A stretch of 7,855 nucleotides of DNA from Akkermansiaceae bacterium (GTDB lineage: Bacteria > Verrucomicrobiota > Verrucomicrobiia > Verrucomicrobiales > Akkermansiaceae), in NCBI GenBank assembly GCA_014379305.1, contig JACMMB010000351.1, positions 1 to 7,855 on the forward strand. Reading direction: 5' to 3'. The first letter of the stretch is position 1. Each line of letters begins with the position of its first letter. The position numbers and the translations under genes are program-made. Below are positions 5,567-7,855 of the stretch, one piece after another. The notes under the pieces are model-generated. The model saw nothing but the letters and a program-made list of their open reading frames with translations. It was not told where the DNA came from and searched no databases.

Positions 5567-7249
5567 ATGCCTCCTTATTACGTCATCGGTCACAAGAATC
5601 CGGACACGGACGCGGTCTGCTCCGCCATCGGCCACGCCGCCCTCCTGCGCGCCACCGGTGAACAGCCCGATGCCATCGCGGCACGCTGCGGAGAGGTTTC
5701 CCAACGCACCAAGTGGGTTCTTGAGAAAGCAGGCTTCGAGCCGCCGTTTCTCCTGATGGATGCACGCACGAGTGCCGGCATGATCGCCCAAAGGGACATC
5801 ATCCAGGTTTCCCCCAGCGATACCTTCCTGATCGCTTACAAAAAAATGTTGGCCGCAGGCATCCGCTGCGTTCCCGTCATCGATTCGACCGGCTTTGTGG
5901 TGGGAATGCTTCGCTACATCAATCTCCTCAAACTCCTCCTGCCGGAAAATACCGAGGGCATCAGTGTGCGGACCGTCCACGCCTCGCTCGCCAACCTGGC
6001 TGAAACCCTCAACGCCCGGAGCCATGCCGTCGCCCTCCCGGACTGCGATCATGAAGAGGATCTCATCCTCCTCGTCGGCGCATCTTCACAAAACACCGTC
6101 AACGCCCGCCTCGACTTGGCGACAGCCGAAGGCAACGTCCACCAATTTCTCGTGATTTGCGGTGACCGCCCCATCATTCAACGCCTGGCGATCGAAAAAG
6201 GCACCCGCGCCCTGCTAGTCACGGGCAGCAATCCGGTGACTGATGAAATTATCAAATTCGCATTGGAAAAAAACGTGATGCTGCTTTCCTGCCGTCAGGA
6301 TACCGCAAGTGCGAACACCCTGATCCGATGCTCGCGCACCGTCCGCCATGTCATGGAAACGGACTTCACCACGGTCAACGACAACGAACCCGTTTCAAAG
6401 CTGCGGAAGCAACTCGGCAACGTGGACCAGGACCTCTTCCCGGTCATGGAAATCGATCACAAGACCATGATCGGCGTCCTTGCCAAATCCGACCTTGTCG
6501 ATCCGCCGCGCATCCGCCTGACCCTCGTCGATCACAATGAATACGCTCAGGCCGTCTCCGGCGTTGAGGAAGCGATCATAACCGAAGTCATCGACCACCA
6601 TCGCCTTTCCGGGGATCTCGTTTCCCGCGAGCCCATCCGTTACCTCAACGAACCTGTCGGCTCAACCTGCACCCTGGTCGCACGGAAATTTTTCCACCGC
6701 GATCTCATCCCCGCCCCGGGAGTCGCCTTATGTCTCTGCGCCGGAATCGTCTCGGATACCCTCTGTCTCACCTCGCCTACCACGACGAATCTGGACCGCC
6801 GCATGCTCACCTGGCTAAGCGGCATCGCCCGGGTCGATGCCAAGGAATTCGCCGAGGAATTTTTTGCCATTGGCTCGCTGATAGCCAGCGGCACAACCGA
6901 GGAAATCATCAATACCGACCGCAAGGAATTCAATGAACAAGGCAAGTTCATCAGCGTCTCTCAAGTCGAAGAGCGCGATCTCCACGGCTTCAGCGCCCGC
7001 CGCAAAGAGCTTGAAGCTGCACTCCGCGAACTCCAGCAATCAAAGGGTTATCATCTGGCCGTCCTCGCCATCACTGATGTCGCGCTCCTTAAAAGCATGG
7101 TGTTGGCCGTCGGTGATCCCGCCATTGTCGGCGGCATTCCATTCAAGCGGATCGACGAAAATCTGTTCCTCGCTCAAGGAGTGGTTTCCCGCAAACGGCA
7201 AATTTTTCCCGCCATCTGCGAAGCGATAGATAATGCGGAAACCCATTAA
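5567..7249 (+). CDS. ppaC: Manganese-dependent inorganic pyrophosphatase with CBS and DRTGG domains (family II)
   Basis: Hydrolyses PPi to phosphate. This 560-residue protein has the DHH catalytic domain split by a regulatory insert, as in CBS-PPases. The catalytic start is GHKNPDTDAVCSA with metal ligands His9, Asp13 and Asp15. CBS motif 1 lies at about 68-122, a DRTGG-type domain at about 135-245 and CBS motif 2 at about 255-312. The DHH domain resumes with LVDHNE (Asp322), IDHHR (343-346) and VSDTL (Asp397). The DHHA2 domain carries DRKEF (Lys453) and SRKRQ (Arg542, Lys543), the substrate-binding residues. All expected catalytic residues are present. CBS inserts in this family bind adenine nucleotides, so activity is probably tuned by AMP/ADP and diadenosine polyphosphates. 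It starts 18 nt after argS without a Shine-Dalgarno (CCTCCCC before the ATG), so it is likely co-transcribed and removes PPi made by the synthetase. Confidence 0.96.
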   Translation: MPPYYVIGHKNPDTDAVCSAIGHAALLRATGEQPDAIAARCGEVSQRTKWVLEKAGFEPPFLLMDARTSAGMIAQRDIIQVSPSDTFLIAYKKMLAAGIRCVPVIDSTGFVVGMLRYINLLKLLLPENTEGISVRTVHASLANLAETLNARSHAVALPDCDHEEDLILLVGASSQNTVNARLDLATAEGNVHQFLVICGDRPIIQRLAIEKGTRALLVTGSNPVTDEIIKFALEKNVMLLSCRQDTASANTLIRCSRTVRHVMETDFTTVNDNEPVSKLRKQLGNVDQDLFPVMEIDHKTMIGVLAKSDLVDPPRIRLTLVDHNEYAQAVSGVEEAIITEVIDHHRLSGDLVSREPIRYLNEPVGSTCTLVARKFFHRDLIPAPGVALCLCAGIVSDTLCLTSPTTTNLDRRMLTWLSGIARVDAKEFAEEFFAIGSLIASGTTEEIINTDRKEFNEQGKFISVSQVEERDLHGFSARRKELEAALRELQQSKGYHLAVLAITDVALLKSMVLAVGDPAIVGGIPFKRIDENLFLAQGVVSRKRQIFPAICEAIDNAETH

Positions 7250-7855
7250 TTTTCATCAATCACGCAGGGCACCAGGATTCCATCGCTCATGCCGTGGATT
7301 TTCTTCTTGTCCGCAGGCACCAAGGTCGCAAGACAACCGCCAAACGAGGTCTGGCCATCCCGGTTGGTGAAAAAATAGGGACAAAGCCGGGCTCGCACCT
7401 CCAGCATTTTCACCGAGCCATCCTCTTCATACATGGGATGCTCAAAACGCCGGCCTTCGTGAAATTCCTGTAACAGCCACGGCTGCTCGTTGGCTTGGGA
7501 GAGGGCATGTTGGAGTCTTTCCGCCCACTCTGCCGAGGAAAGATCATGCCCGACAAATACTCCCCTCGAACCCCAGGCCGACTCGTGGAATCCGCTGATT
7601 TTCAGCACCAGTTGTCGCTCTTTCTGGGAAAATTCACCGACTTCCTCCCACGAATGCGCGTTCAGTTTAGGCAAAGCCCCATGCGGCGGCAACGGCTCCG
7701 GATCGAGCACCCACCCGAATGGAATCAAGCCCCGCAGTCGCCGTAAATGGCTCCCCCGAAGCAATTGTTCCCATACTTTTTTCAACGCCGGCGACCAGAA
7801 TAGCGCGAGCCAAAGCTTGTCTTCCAGATGCGGTTTGAAAGGAGGAGTCACGCAT
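7246..7855 (-). CDS. Probable ATP-grasp-like protein, C-terminal part (5' end outside window)
   Basis: The reading frame is open from the right edge to a TAA at 7248-7246. The visible 203 codons are therefore probably the C-terminal part of a longer protein. A GTG at 7851 could be read as a start, but the frame stays open to the edge. Numbering from that GTG, LVLKISGF (81-88, Lys84) followed by GSRGVFVG (94-101), then PWLLQEF (124-130, Glu129) and an EVRARLCPYFF strand (151-161) look like ATP-grasp nucleotide-binding elements. These are a lysine strand, a glycine loop, a hinge glutamate and a metal/substrate strand. The end, KKIHGMSDGILVPC, is not a motif I can name. The substrate is unknown; the ATP-grasp call is a pattern-level inference. 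It converges on the pyrophosphatase gene, the two overlapping by 4 bp, and no terminator lies between them. Confidence 0.5.
   Translation of the reverse strand, partial: CVTPPFKPHLEDKLWLALFWSPALKKVWEQLLRGSHLRRLRGLIPFGWVLDPEPLPPHGALPKLNAHSWEEVGEFSQKERQLVLKISGFHESAWGSRGVFVGHDLSSAEWAERLQHALSQANEQPWLLQEFHEGRRFEHPMYEEDGSVKMLEVRARLCPYFFTNRDGQTSFGGCLATLVPADKKKIHGMSDGILVPCVIDEN

Noticed and set aside
5519..6052. Minus-strand open frame across the argS end and pyrophosphatase start
   Set aside because: It is antisense to conserved catalytic motifs of the pyrophosphatase and is glycine-rich without any recognisable domain.

Overview
The window looks like a chromosomal segment of a moderately GC-rich bacterium. 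It combines a housekeeping operon with a small accessory island. The housekeeping genes prefer G/C at third codon positions. They start without a Shine-Dalgarno sequence, and argS is of the KTRSG type. Together with a CACGGA-type intergenic inverted repeat, this would fit Verrucomicrobiota or a nearby phylum. That assignment is an inference from general character, not from a marker gene, and should be held loosely.

Layout. Positions 1-128 hold the 3' end of an unrecognised, host-like gene. Positions 129-417 are non-coding, with possible hairpins and no convincing promoter. Positions 418-2261 hold two overlapping plus-strand genes: a DUF5131 (phage Gp37/Gp68-like) protein with a C-x6-C-x2-C motif, and its usual neighbour, the three-Cys-motif partner protein TcmP, which has a methyltransferase-like Rossmann signature. 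Facing them on the minus strand (2334-2916, perhaps to 2931) is a complete higBA toxin-antitoxin module, toxin gene first. Positions 2932-3296 are non-coding. They hold a candidate higBA promoter/operator, a striking imperfect inverted repeat with three CACGGA units per arm (3021-3160), and a weak candidate promoter for the next operon.

From 3297 to 7249 runs a tight co-directional cluster: a PTS EIIA domain protein of the PtsN/fructose class, arginyl-tRNA synthetase (argS), and a family II manganese-dependent inorganic pyrophosphatase with inserted CBS and DRTGG regulatory domains. The pyrophosphatase removes the PPi made by the synthetase, so the last two genes form a plausible functional pair. 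A convergent minus-strand gene (7246 to beyond the right edge), with ATP-grasp-like features, overlaps the pyrophosphatase stop codon by 4 bp.

The most interesting part is the DUF5131-TcmP pair beside higBA. Both families recur together and, to my knowledge, have no established biochemical function. The context (lower GC third positions, a toxin-antitoxin neighbour, insertion beside housekeeping genes) suggests a mobile defence or modification cassette. The TcmP copy here departs from the usual motif in its second conserved block.
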